Shown here: in pieces, positions 45,181 through 53,681 of the stretch
How the letters are laid out: each line of letters starts with the position of its first letter
How positions within the stretch are numbered: position 1 is the stretch's first letter
From: Luteipulveratus halotolerans
GTDB lineage: Bacteria; Actinomycetota; Actinomycetes; Actinomycetales; Dermatophilaceae
Assembly: GCF_001247745.1 (NCBI RefSeq)
Contig: NZ_LAIR01000002.1
Span: 434,001-498,000 of the forward strand
Direction: 5' to 3'
DNA length: 64,000 nucleotides
Position numbers and translations under genes: made by a program
The notes under the pieces: model-generated
What the model was told of the DNA's origin: nothing
The model's input: the letters and a program-made list of their open reading frames with translations, nothing else
The model's database searches: none

Positions 45181-45741
45181 GTCACTCGCGGGCGACCACG
45201 AGAGCCGGGTGCGCAGCCCCTCCTGGATCGCGGGCAGCTGGGCCGCCACGTGCACCAGCAGCGCGCCGACCAGCAACCAGGCCGTCGCGAAGTGGACGGC
45301 GACGAAGTCCCAGGGCCACGGGTAGTACTGCAGGACGTTGAGGAAGCCCGTGACCAGCTCGAGCAGCGCTGCGGCGACGAGCAGCCCGACCGCCGCACGC
45401 TCGGCGCCGTGCACGAGCGAACGCACCGGTGGCCACTGGCGCAGCCGGTGCTGCACGGACCACAGCTTGGCCAGCAGCAGCGGGATCGCCGCGATGCCGG
45501 TGATCACGTGGACGCCCTGGGTGAGGCGGTATCCCCACGCCGGCGAGGCCGGCGGAGGCAGCCACCCCCACGGATGCGCGTGGTATTGGCTGATCAGCCC
45601 GGTCGCGAAGCAGACGAGCATGGTCACGCCGACGGCGAGCCCGAGGCGAGCGGTGAGCGGCCGGCCACGCGTCGGTCACGGGTCGGACGACGGCCACCAC
45701 GAGGGTGGGGCATCGGGCAGGCGGGGGAGCGTCGGCGGCAT
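45181..45741 (-). pseudogene. Membrane-anchored molybdopterin oxidoreductase, N-terminal fragment with in-frame TGA
   Basis: From the ATG at 45741 the frame is stopped by TGA at 45678-45676, then resumes in the same frame (PLTARLGLAVGVTMLVCFATGLISQYHAHPWGW). Four or five helices follow, with His residues like those of the cytochrome b561-like N-terminal membrane domain of fused sulfite-oxidase-type oxidoreductases (TQGVHVITGIAAIPLLLAKLW, ERAAVGLLVAAALLELVTGFLNVLQYYPW, HFATAWLLVGALLVH). The molybdopterin domain is missing after about 45185. One nonsense codon plus a lost 3' end make this a pseudogene. Confidence 0.7.
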
Positions 45742-45779
45742 GGGTCCATCGTGCTGCCGACGGCCCCGATTCGACCCTT

Positions 45780-45793
45780 ACGAAGTGCGGAAC
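45780..45793 (+). promoter_or_regulatory. Promoter-like element, copy 2 (before the GT87-like gene)
   Basis: Exact copy of acgaagtgcggaac, with gatctc 16 bases after it. It ends 52 bases before the mannosyltransferase ATG, a position similar to copy 1 before the epimerase, which suggests a shared sigma factor or regulator. Confidence 0.35.
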
Positions 45794-45845
45794 ACGTTGG
45801 TATCCGGTCGATCTCGCTCGTTCTACCGGCGACGATGGGGGCGTG

Positions 45846-47180
45846 ATGGTTGCTGGAGGACTCGTCGGCCTGATGGTCGTCGGCGTCACCGTCTTCGTGC
45901 ATCACCCGGGCGACCATGCGGTGCAGGTCTGGTCCCAGGTGGCTGCCTTCGGGGTGCTCCTCGCCCTGCTGTGGTGGCTGCGCCGCACCGTGTTGTCCCG
46001 ACGAGTCCTGGCCGGCGTACTCCTCGGCGGGTGCGCGCTCCTTCAGGTCGTCGCGCTCACGGCGGCTCCGTCGAGCAGCGACGACGACTTCCGCTACGTC
46101 TGGGACGCGAAGGTGCAGCTGAGCGGCACCGACCCGTACCGGTACGCGCCGGTCGACGCCGAGCTCACCCCGCTGCGTGGCGAGTTCGCGTTCCCGACCG
46201 AGCGTCCGTGCCCGGCGCACCGGGCTGACGAGGTGTGCACCGAGATCAATCGCCCGACGGTCCACACGATCTACCCGCCGGTGGCGCAGAACGCGTTCGT
46301 GGCGATGCGGGTGGCCGGCGCCGGCCATGACTCGCACCGGCCGCTACAGGTGTCCGCAGCGATCGGCGTCCTCGCCGTGGCACTGCTGCTCGTGCGCTGG
46401 AGCCGCACGCGCGGGACGCCGCTGTGGTGGGTCGCGGTGTGGGCGCTCAACCCGCTGGTCGCGGTCGAGGCGACCAACAACGCTCACATCGACTGGCTCG
46501 CCGTGCTGCTCAGCGTGCTCGGGCTGCTCGCGCTGGACCGCCGCAGGACGTACGCCGCCGGGCTGGCCTTCGGGGCCGCGGTCGCGACCAAGCTGTTCCC
46601 GGTCGTCCTGCTCGCCACGGCGGGGCGCCGGCCGTCGCGGATGACGGCCGGAGCGCTCACGGTGCTCGTGCTCGGCTATCTGCCGCACGTCGTCGCCGTC
46701 GGACCCGCAGTGCTGGGCTACCTGCCGGGCTATCTGCGTGAGGAGGAGTACGCCGACGGCGGGCGTTACCTGGTGACCGGCCTGCTCGTCGGCGACGCAG
46801 CGGCGGCCGTGGTCACCCCGTTGCTGCTCGCGGGCGGGCTGCTCGCGCTGTGGTGGTGGGGCGATGCCGAGCGGCCGGAGTGTACGGCGGTCACGGCGGT
46901 GGGGCTGTACCTCGCGCTGACGACCCCGAACTACCCCTGGTACCCGCTGCTGCTGGTGGTCCTCGTCGCGATGACCGGCCGGTTGCGGTGGTTGTGGTTG
47001 TGCCTCGCGCCGACGCTGACCTACTTCGCTCCGGCCCTGCCGTGGGACTGGTCGACGACCCGGCTGGTGAGCTATGTGGGGGCGGTGGGCCTGGTCGTCG
47101 CCGCGCAGGTGCGCGACCGGCGTACACCTGACAGGTCGGATGACGGGCGGGTCCACCAGGTGAGGCTCGCTGCTCGTTAG
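45846..47180 (+). CDS. GT87-like polyprenol-phosphate-mannose mannosyltransferase
   Basis: 444 aa, ten or more helices, starting at ATG 45846 (GTG 45843 also possible) after a GGGGG run. The first extracytoplasmic loop has the acidic motif SSSDDDFRYVWDAKVQLSGTDPYRYAP, which resembles the catalytic loop of polyprenol-phosphate-dependent mannosyltransferases, followed by RPTVHTIYPPVAQNAF. NPLVAVEATNNAHIDWLAVLLSVLGLLALDRRR and ATKLFPVVLLATAG also fit the DUF2029/GT87 group. It would add mannose to a cell-envelope glycolipid or glycan. It ends nine bases before nuoA2. Confidence 0.75.
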   Translation: MVAGGLVGLMVVGVTVFVHHPGDHAVQVWSQVAAFGVLLALLWWLRRTVLSRRVLAGVLLGGCALLQVVALTAAPSSSDDDFRYVWDAKVQLSGTDPYRYAPVDAELTPLRGEFAFPTERPCPAHRADEVCTEINRPTVHTIYPPVAQNAFVAMRVAGAGHDSHRPLQVSAAIGVLAVALLLVRWSRTRGTPLWWVAVWALNPLVAVEATNNAHIDWLAVLLSVLGLLALDRRRTYAAGLAFGAAVATKLFPVVLLATAGRRPSRMTAGALTVLVLGYLPHVVAVGPAVLGYLPGYLREEEYADGGRYLVTGLLVGDAAAAVVTPLLLAGGLLALWWWGDAERPECTAVTAVGLYLALTTPNYPWYPLLLVVLVAMTGRLRWLWLCLAPTLTYFAPALPWDWSTTRLVSYVGAVGLVVAAQVRDRRTPDRSDDGRVHQVRLAAR

Positions 47181-47189
47181 GCTGCCCGG

Positions 47190-47570
47190 GTGAGCGCGAA
47201 CCTGGCGGGATACCTCGTGGTGGCGGCGGTGGCTGTCGCCGGTCTCCTGCTGTTCGTCGTCGCGATGCTGATGCGCCGGCTGCTCTCGCCCGTGTCACCC
47301 AACCCGGTGCGGCTCACGACGTACGAGTCCGGTGTCGACCCGGTCGGCCTGCACTGGGCGCAGACGCAGGTGCGCTACCTCGGGTTCGCGTTCCTCTACG
47401 TGATCTTCGCGGTCGATGCGGTCTACCTGTTCCCGTGGGCGACGGTGCTGCGTGACGCCGACCTGGGTGCGGCGAGCCTGGCCGAGATGGGCATCTTCAT
47501 CGCGGTGATCCTGGTGGGGCTGCTGCACGCCGCACGACGCGGACTGCTCCGATGGGACGTGACGAGCTGA
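47190..47570 (+). CDS. nuoA2: Complex I subunit A, second cluster
   Basis: 126 aa, three helices. The loop reads TTYESGVDPVG where the first-cluster copy has YECGIQP, and the second helix VRYLGFAFLYVIFAVDAVYLFPWA keeps the family pattern. GTG start. First gene of a second nuo cluster; identity to nuoA is low, so this is an old paralogue rather than a recent copy. Confidence 0.92.
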   Translation: MSANLAGYLVVAAVAVAGLLLFVVAMLMRRLLSPVSPNPVRLTTYESGVDPVGLHWAQTQVRYLGFAFLYVIFAVDAVYLFPWATVLRDADLGAASLAEMGIFIAVILVGLLHAARRGLLRWDVTS

Positions 47571-48169
47571 TGACCGTCGACCTGCCCACCCCACGCGTCG
47601 GGCCCCTGCACAACCACGCGCCCAAGCCGATGCGGCTCGTCCTCAACTGGGGTCGGCGCTACTCGTTGTGGGTGTTCAACTTCGGGCTGGCGTGCTGCGC
47701 GATCGAGTTCATCGCGGCGTCGATGGCCCGGCACGACTTCATCCGGCTCGGCGTGATCCCGTTCGCACCCGGCCCGCGCCAGGCCGACCTGATGGTCGTG
47801 TCCGGCACGGTCACCGACAAGATGGCGCCCGCCGTGCGTCGGCTGTACGACCAGATGCCCGAGCCGAAGTACGTCATCTCCTTCGGTGCCTGCTCCAACT
47901 CCGGCGGCCCGTACTGGGACTCCTACTCCGTCACCAAGGGCGTCGACCAGCTGATCCCGGTCGACGTCTACGTTCCGGGTTGCCCGCCGCGGCCCGAGGC
48001 GCTGCTGCACGGCATCCTGCGGCTGCAGGACAAGATCGCCGAGGAGCGGCTGTCGACCCGTTCGTACGCGTCCAGGCGCAGCTTCGCCGGCGCCGTCACC
48101 CGGCCGCTGGTCCAGGAGCCTGAGGCGGGGGCCACGCGCATCCTTCCGCGCTCGGAGTCCGACGCATGA
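47570..48169 (+). CDS. nuoB2: Complex I subunit B, second cluster
   Basis: 199 aa from the ATG overlapping the nuoA2 stop (an in-frame ATG at 47552 is less likely). N2 cluster ligands are all kept: C42-C43 (GLACCAIEFI), C108 (GACSNSGG) and C138 (PGCPPRP). A 60-residue C-terminal tail (RRSFAGAVTRPLV...) is longer than in nuoB. The intact cluster suggests the cluster-2 complex can still pass electrons. Confidence 0.94.
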   Translation: MTVDLPTPRVGPLHNHAPKPMRLVLNWGRRYSLWVFNFGLACCAIEFIAASMARHDFIRLGVIPFAPGPRQADLMVVSGTVTDKMAPAVRRLYDQMPEPKYVISFGACSNSGGPYWDSYSVTKGVDQLIPVDVYVPGCPPRPEALLHGILRLQDKIAEERLSTRSYASRRSFAGAVTRPLVQEPEAGATRILPRSESDA

Positions 48170-48699
48170 GCGACGTCGCGGCCGAAACCCCTTCTCGTGA
48201 CTGCGATCTCGAGCACTGGGTCGACACGCTGCGCGCTCTGCGTGCCGAGGGGTTCGACTACTTCGACTGGTTGACCGCGGTCGACGAGACCGACCGTGAC
48301 GAGGCGCCGGGGTTCGACCTGGTCGTCCACCTCTACGACATGACGCCGGGCGCTGTCCGCAGCACCCTCGTACGCACGCGTGTGCCCGACGGTGAAGCCG
48401 TGCCGAGTGTCACGCCGCTGTGGCGGGGCGCCGCCTGGCACGAGCGTGAGACGCACGAGATGTTCGGCATCGAGTTCGCCGGGTTCGACGACGGGTCCGG
48501 TCTCGGGATGCGTCCGCTGCTGCTGCCCGACGGGTTCGACGGCACACCGCTGCGCAAGTCGTTCGTGCTGGCCGCGCGTGCGTCCAAGCCGTGGCCGGGA
48601 GCCAAGGACCCGGGTGAGTCCGGTGACGCCCCGCGCAAGCCCGGTCGTCGCAAGAACCTGCCACCCGGCGTACCCGACCCGTCCTGGGGGCCGCGGTGA
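48166..48699 (+). CDS. nuoC2: Complex I subunit C, second cluster
   Basis: 177 aa, without the long acidic N-terminal extension of the first NuoC. The domain core FDYFDWLTAVDETDRD, then WRGAAWHERETHEMFGIEFAGFDD and LLLPDGFDGTPLRKSFVLAAR, is complete; the tail is Pro/Lys rich (KPGRRKNLPPGVPDPSWGPR). Overlaps both neighbours by four bases. A nuoD would be expected next but nuoH2 follows directly, with no scar. Confidence 0.93.
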   Translation: MSDVAAETPSRDCDLEHWVDTLRALRAEGFDYFDWLTAVDETDRDEAPGFDLVVHLYDMTPGAVRSTLVRTRVPDGEAVPSVTPLWRGAAWHERETHEMFGIEFAGFDDGSGLGMRPLLLPDGFDGTPLRKSFVLAARASKPWPGAKDPGESGDAPRKPGRRKNLPPGVPDPSWGPR

Positions 48700-49661
48700 G
48701 CAACCTGTCGTGGTTCGACGTCGTCTGGCACGCGGTGCTCGTCCTGATCGCGTTCCTCACGCTGCCGCTGCTCGTCGGGCAGACCGAGCACAAGGTCATG
48801 GCCCACATGCAGGGTCGGCTCGGCCCGATGTACGCCGGTGGGTTCCACGGGTGGGCGCAGCTGATCGCCGACGGGGTGAAGTTCACCCAGAAGGAGGACA
48901 TCGTCCCGGCGGCGGCCGATCGGGGTGCGTTCCGGTGGGCGCCGGCGGTGTCGCTGATCGCCTACCTGCTCGCGCTCGCTGCGGTGCCTTTCTCCCCGTC
49001 GCTCGTCGGGGCTGACGTGCCCGCGTCGCTGCTGCTCGTGCTCGCCGTGTCCGGTGTCGGCACCGTCGGCACGCTGATGGCGGGGTGGTCGTCCGGCAAC
49101 AAGTACGCCCTCATCGGCGCGATGCGCTCGGCCGCCCAGCTGGTGTCGTACGAGCTGCCGCTGATCCTGTCGTGCGCGTCGTTCGCGATGGCTGCCGGCA
49201 CGTTGTCGCTCACCGGTATCGCGCACGCGTGGACACCGCTGTGGCTGATCTGGCAGCTGCCGGGGGCGCTGGTCTTCCTGGTCGCAGCGACCGCCGAGCT
49301 GCAGCGGCCGCCGTTCGACATGCCGGTGGCCGACTCCGAGGTCGTCATGGGCCCTTACACCGAGTACACCGGGCTGCGGTTCGCGTTCTTCCTGCTCGCC
49401 GAGTACGCCGGCATCGTGGTCATGTCGGTGCTGTTCGCGGTGCTCTACCTCGGCGGCTGGACCGGGCCGCTCGATCACTGGATCGGCTGGTTGTGGACGC
49501 TGCTCAAGGGTTTCGCGATCGCCGTGCTGATCATCTGGATGCGGGTGTCGTGGCCGCGGCTGCGTGAGGACCAGCTGCAGCGGTTCGCCTGGTTGTGCCT
49601 GGTGCCGGTCGCGCTGCTGCAGCTCGCGATCACGGCGGTCGGCGTTGTCCTCACGGCCTGA
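48696..49661 (+). CDS. nuoH2: Complex I subunit H, second cluster
   Basis: 321 aa, eight helices, without the long tail of NuoH. KVMAHMQGRLGPMYAGGFHGWAQLIADGVKF and AGWSSGNKYALIGAMRSAAQLVSYE are classic NuoH. The quinone-side loop reads PPFDMPVADSEVVMGPYTEYTG, so the acidic EGEGE run and the FHTEYS of the first copy are altered. GTG start inside nuoC2. After it the cluster is interrupted by 4.7 kb of unrelated genes before nuoI2. Confidence 0.93.
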   Translation: MSNLSWFDVVWHAVLVLIAFLTLPLLVGQTEHKVMAHMQGRLGPMYAGGFHGWAQLIADGVKFTQKEDIVPAAADRGAFRWAPAVSLIAYLLALAAVPFSPSLVGADVPASLLLVLAVSGVGTVGTLMAGWSSGNKYALIGAMRSAAQLVSYELPLILSCASFAMAAGTLSLTGIAHAWTPLWLIWQLPGALVFLVAATAELQRPPFDMPVADSEVVMGPYTEYTGLRFAFFLLAEYAGIVVMSVLFAVLYLGGWTGPLDHWIGWLWTLLKGFAIAVLIIWMRVSWPRLREDQLQRFAWLCLVPVALLQLAITAVGVVLTA

Positions 49662-49673
49662 ACCGGTCGCGTG

Positions 49674-50394
49674 ATGGGGATCCACAGCTTTCACCTCGCC
49701 GAGGTGCCGCCGGGGGTTGCTGCGCGTGCGCTGCTGCGACACCGCACAGCACCGCCGATCGCGGGCCTGACGCACATCGAGCACCTGTCTCTCATGCGGC
49801 TCGGTGCACCTGCCGTCTCGCTCGAACGGCTGCAGCTGCGACGGATGGCGGTGTTCGCGCAGTGGGAGTCCGAGCAGGGGCTGGAGGCCCATCTCGGGTC
49901 CGACCCGCTCGGCCGGCACCTCGCGCGCGGGTGGCACGTCCGGCTGGAGCTCGTACGCCGGTGGGGCGCGGTCACCGGTCTGCACCGGCTGCCGCTCAAC
50001 GCGAGCACGATGGACCCCGCGGAGCCGGTCGTCGCCGTGACGCTCGCCCATCTCAAGCTTTCCCAGCTCGGCAGGTTCTTCACGTGGGGCCGCCCCGTCG
50101 AGCGCCTCGTCCGCGATCATCCCGGCCAGACGCTGGCCGTGGCAGCCGTCCGGCCGCCGAGGACGTTCTCGACGTTCAGCGTGTGGCGCTCGGGGACCGC
50201 GATGCGCGACATGGTCGAGGGCCATGGTGATGGCGCGACCAGCGGCACCGGCTCGGTGCCGGATCCGGATCGGCACGCGCGCGATGGCCGAGCGTGAGCG
50301 TCAGGACTTCCACACCGAGTTCACCACGTTGCGGTTCAGGCCGCTGTCCGAGCACGGGGCCTGGGATGGTCGCACCCAGGTCGTCCCGATCTGA
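49674..50394 (+). pseudogene. Spheroidene-monooxygenase-like (CrtA-like) protein, one frameshift
   Basis: From the ATG at 49674 about 200 codons read as a heme-type CrtA-like protein (HSFHLAEVPPGVAARALLRH, QLRRMAVFAQWESEQGLEAHL, HVRLELVRRWGAVTGL, PPRTFSTFSVWRSGTAM). The frame breaks in the CG run at about 50275-50284; one base fewer restores MAERERQDFHTEFTTLRFRPLSEHGAWDGRTQ and a stop at 50392. Corrected length is about 240 aa. Relatives are unassigned monooxygenases, some in carotenoid pathways; no other carotenoid gene is here. It could be a one-base sequencing error. Confidence 0.65.
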
Positions 50395-50425
50395 CACCGG
50401 TGACACCGGTCGCCGAGAGGTGCGT

Positions 50426-50720
50426 ATGAGGCACGGCTACACCAACTCGACCTCTTCCTCGAACGGGTTGGTGCACAAGGAGTTTCGCGGACCCGACGCC
50501 TCCGTGCGTGTGGCTCGTGAGGTGGCGGCGCTCAGGGGCTTGCGCGATGTCGTGCCCGTTCCAGAGGTCGTGGCTGCTGATGCGCTGTCCGTGACGACCG
50601 CCCTGGTGAGCGGGCGCCACGGACAGGACCTCCTCGACCGCGATCCCGTGGGAGTGCTGCGCGCCTGCGGCGCGGTGCTCCGGCGGATCCACGCACATCG
50701 AGATCGCGGGACATCGCGCG
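50426..50720 (+). pseudogene. Aminoglycoside-phosphotransferase-family kinase, N-terminal fragment
   Basis: Starts at ATG 50426 with GAGAGG upstream. The first 95 codons look like the N-lobe of an APH-type kinase (VHKEFRGPDASVRVAREVAALRGL, VPVPEVVAADALSVTTALVSGRHGQDLL, LRACGAVLRRIHAH). The catalytic HGDxxxxN loop and the rest are absent; the frame runs on to 50920 but is antisense to the HNH gene. Residual gene, no expected activity. End coordinate is approximate. Confidence 0.55.
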
Positions 50721-50797
50721 ACCTGGCCCGTGCCCTGACGAGAGCCCCGTCATACGTCGGGTCTCTCGACACGGCGCAGGGTCGGGTGGGACGCGGC

Positions 50798-52756
50798 TCA
50801 GAACGGTGGCGGGTCGTCGTCGGGCGAGCCCGCTCGTACGAGCGTGATCGGCTCCGCGGGCTGGAACACCTGCACCTGAACCGGCGCTCCGCCCGACGCG
50901 TTCGCAGCGCCTGCTGGTGACGGATCGTCGGCCCGCGGACAGCTGTCAGGCTGCGCAGTGGCGGCGGCTCGTCGCGGAGGGTTGGCCCTCGTCCTCGGCG
51001 TGAGCGCCATTGCGAGGGCTGCTGACTCGGGCGCCATCGCGACAGGATCGGCGTACGGCTCGATCAGGGCCGCGAGTGCGCGCTCCATGCTCGAGCGCGG
51101 TGACGACGGGCCGCAGACCTCTTGTGGGTCGTGATGGTCGAACGGGCGCGTCGTGATGCGTTGGCCCGTGAGCGTCGTCCACCGCACGATGCCGCCGCTG
51201 CCTTGCTCGGACCGCCACCAGCCGCGTGTCTTGGGGTTGTGGTGCCCGCGATGGAGCGCGTACAGGTTGTCGGGATGTGTTGCGCCGCCTGAGGGTTCGT
51301 CGGTGAGGGCGTTCCAGGTGACGGCGTGGTCGAGGTCGCACTCGACGGCCGGGTGCTCGCAGCCGGGTGCGCGGCAGCGTTGGTCGCGAGCCTGGACCTG
51401 GCGCCGCATCGCGGCGGGTGGGCGATAGGTGGACGCGGCGTCGACGACGGCGCCCGACACAGGATCGGTGACCAGACGGCGCCAGATGGTGCCCTCGGCG
51501 AACGCGAGTCGGCGCACCTGCTCAGCGGTCAGGAAGCCGAGGCCGGGTACCTCGCCGACGCCACCGCCGACGACCGGTGCGGACCCGCTGGGCACAGATC
51601 CGTCGAGGCTCGAAGCACTCGTCAGCGGCGAGCCAGGCGCCGTGCCGGACGGCGTGCCGAAGGCCGCGCTCGCCGCCTGCCCGGACGACGTGGCGTGGTC
51701 AGCGACGCCGGCCGCGCGGGCGTCAGCGGCGGGCGTGAACAGGGACGACAGGTGCACGATGACCTGCAGGTGGGCCGGGGGAGCGTCACTCAGGAGAGCA
51801 TCACCGGCGACCTGGCCACGGATCAGCAGGTCGGTCGCGATGTCCGAGCGCAGCTGAGCGAGGGTACGGGCGTCGCCGGCTGCGCGGGCGCGGCGCGCGA
51901 GGTCGGTGACCCGGCGCTGCGCGGCGAACGCGCGCTCGCGGGACGCCGTGATCGTCGTACAGGCCATGCCGAACGGCTGAGCAAGGGTGTCGGCGTCTCG
52001 TGCACCCTCGGCGTCACGAGCGCGCCGACGAGCCGCCTCGACCTCCGACTCCGCCAATGCGAGCTGACGCGCGAGGCGACGGCGAAAAGTGGCTTGGGAC
52101 AACGGGACTCGCTCGAGCAGCGCGGCGATCTCGGCCGCGTCGCCCGTGCCGTCGTCGCTGGTGGTGTTCGCCGTCGCGGGGCCGGCGACTCGCAGCACGT
52201 GCCGTGCGACCTGGTCAGCTGTGAGCGGGTCGAGGTGCCGGGTCTCCTTGAGCAGCGTGATGGCTCGCCAGGCGCTGAGCGTGCCGGAGGCCATCCGCGC
52301 GCGGAGATAGCCGGCGCGCTCACGCGTCGCCGAGGCGAGGGCCACCCGATCGCGACACTGCGTGACCGGCCGACCGGTGAGCAGCTGGACATCGGTGGCC
52401 GCCGCGGTGCGGGCCAGCGCCGCCTGGGTCTGTCGGGTCGAACGCGCCTCGTGCTGGCCGAGATCGAGGCCGGGATCGTCTTCGACCGCCCGTAGCAGTG
52501 CTCGTGTCGCCTCGATCTCGACGCTCTCGGCCCACGCCTGCACACCCTGCGCAGCGGTGATCAGAGCGCCGGAGGAGGCTCGGGCGGCGGCATACGCGTC
52601 GTCGCCCCCTGCGGTGCTGTCAGCGCTGGTGCAGTGGCGGGCCATGCCGCCCGAAGCTGTTGCGGCATGGACGATCTCGGTCATCCACGCGGCGAGGTGA
52701 ACGGGGAGGCCGGCGAGCGACAGCACGGGCTCATCGACCTGGTCGGTCGTCGACAT
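50798..52756 (-). CDS. DUF222 / HNH endonuclease domain protein (13E12-type)
   Basis: 652 aa from the ATG at 52756, which has GGGGAGGG upstream. Residues about 60-400 are a DUF222 helical domain; the HNH nuclease is about residues 465-525: RCRAPGCEHPAVECDLDHAVTWN, then NLYALHRGHHNPKTRGWW, with Cys, His and Asn residues for zinc and metal. The tail is Pro/Ala rich and disordered. These multi-copy actinobacterial genes are often mobile or intron-like nucleases; this one sits inside the broken nuo cluster. Whether it cuts DNA is not shown. Confidence 0.85.
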   Translation of the reverse strand: MSTTDQVDEPVLSLAGLPVHLAAWMTEIVHAATASGGMARHCTSADSTAGGDDAYAAARASSGALITAAQGVQAWAESVEIEATRALLRAVEDDPGLDLGQHEARSTRQTQAALARTAAATDVQLLTGRPVTQCRDRVALASATRERAGYLRARMASGTLSAWRAITLLKETRHLDPLTADQVARHVLRVAGPATANTTSDDGTGDAAEIAALLERVPLSQATFRRRLARQLALAESEVEAARRRARDAEGARDADTLAQPFGMACTTITASRERAFAAQRRVTDLARRARAAGDARTLAQLRSDIATDLLIRGQVAGDALLSDAPPAHLQVIVHLSSLFTPAADARAAGVADHATSSGQAASAAFGTPSGTAPGSPLTSASSLDGSVPSGSAPVVGGGVGEVPGLGFLTAEQVRRLAFAEGTIWRRLVTDPVSGAVVDAASTYRPPAAMRRQVQARDQRCRAPGCEHPAVECDLDHAVTWNALTDEPSGGATHPDNLYALHRGHHNPKTRGWWRSEQGSGGIVRWTTLTGQRITTRPFDHHDPQEVCGPSSPRSSMERALAALIEPYADPVAMAPESAALAMALTPRTRANPPRRAAATAQPDSCPRADDPSPAGAANASGGAPVQVQVFQPAEPITLVRAGSPDDDPPPF

Positions 52757-52906
52757 GCGGCCCTCCCCACCTCTCGCCTTCGAACGTCTGTACGACTCTA
52801 TCGCACAGTCGGGAGCCGTGCAGGAGTTCGCGAGAAGTGCTGTGGATGCAGGATTTCGCGCGGTACGACGGGGGCTGGGTGCTCGTCCGCGGTCACCGTG
52901 GTCTCG

Positions 52907-53000
52907 ACGCGGGCTTGCCCTGTGGGGCTCGCCCGGCTCGACCGGCGGAGGCCCGGCTCGCCCGGGTCGACCGGCGGAGGCCCGGCTCGACCAGCGAGAG
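52907..53000 (+). repeat. 29-bp tandem repeats, copy of the interspersed family
   Basis: ggtctcgacgcgg opens the block; then two 29-base units start at 52926 and 52955 (ggctcgcccggctcgaccgg...; one mismatch) and a third begins at 52984 and breaks off. The part ctgtggggctcgcccggctcgacc matches the right half of the 41573-41701 repeat with few changes. It fills most of the gap between the HNH gene and the YjbR-like gene. Confidence 0.7.
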
Positions 53001-53012
53001 CGCCGACGGGCC

Positions 53013-53393
53013 TCACCCAGCAGACACGGGAGGCGGACCAGGCCCGTCAGGGTGGGTGAGGTCGTACGCGCGCCACACCTTCTGCGGCACCACCATCCGC
53101 CAGGCATCGACGACGAGCTCGCGCGCCTCGGTCGGGTCGAGGGCGGCGAGGTCGGACTCGATCCAGTGGAACCGCAGGTCCGACTCGCGCGGGAGATGAA
53201 AAGCCGACGGCCGCGCGCCGACCATCGCCTCCCGCTCCTCCTTGGGGAAGCCGAAGCCCATCTCGGTCTCGTCGAGCGAGAAGGCGACGTAGACGATCTG
53301 CTTCACCCTGAACTTCAGCCGCCCTCGCACGACGGCCGTGTACGACCGCTCCAGCGAGGAGCCGAGGTCGAGCACGTCGTCGAGGGTGGCCAT
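53013..53393 (-). CDS. MmcQ/YjbR-family DNA-binding-fold protein
   Basis: 126 aa. The CyaY-like fold is recognisable: VRGRLKFRVKQIVYVAFSLDETEMGFGFPKEEREAMV, RFHWIESDLAALDPTEARELVVDAWRMVVPQKVWRAYD. Family members have a DNA-binding-like surface but no known activity. The ATG overlaps the stop of a methyltransferase remnant by TGATG, so translation may have been coupled to it. The 3' tail runs into the tandem repeats. Confidence 0.75.
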   Translation of the reverse strand: MATLDDVLDLGSSLERSYTAVVRGRLKFRVKQIVYVAFSLDETEMGFGFPKEEREAMVGARPSAFHLPRESDLRFHWIESDLAALDPTEARELVVDAWRMVVPQKVWRAYDLTHPDGPGPPPVSAG

Positions 53394-53630
53394 CAGGAGT
53401 CCAGCCGGTACACCGACAGCTCGATGCCGGTCACGGGGACGCCGCGCCGCAGCAGGGGTACGCCGACCCGGCCGGTGCCGATCGCGAGCTAGCTCCAGCG
53501 CCGGTCCGTCGCCGGCGAGCCGGGCGAGCAGGTCGACGGTGGGGTCGAGGACGGACGGCTCGAACATCGAGGCCGAGCCCTCGTCGTACCTCGCGGCGGT
53601 CTCGGCGTCCCACAGATCACTGCTGGTCAT
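53393..53630 (-). pseudogene. Class I SAM methyltransferase, N-terminal remnant with a 4-base insertion
   Basis: ATG at 53630; TAARYDEGSASMFEPSVLDPTVDLLARLAGDGPALELA is a typical methyltransferase start. After that the frame breaks at 53484-53493, where agctagct looks like a 4-base duplication. In the corrected frame motif I follows (AIGTGRVGVPLLRRGVPVTGIELS), then the sequence departs (VYRLDS) and stops at 53393. So it has a frameshift and has lost everything after motif I. Not functional. Confidence 0.65.
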
Positions 53631-53681
53631 GAGAGCCAGTCGACCAGGGAGTGAGCAGTCGCGCGACCCGTTTCAGGGGCT

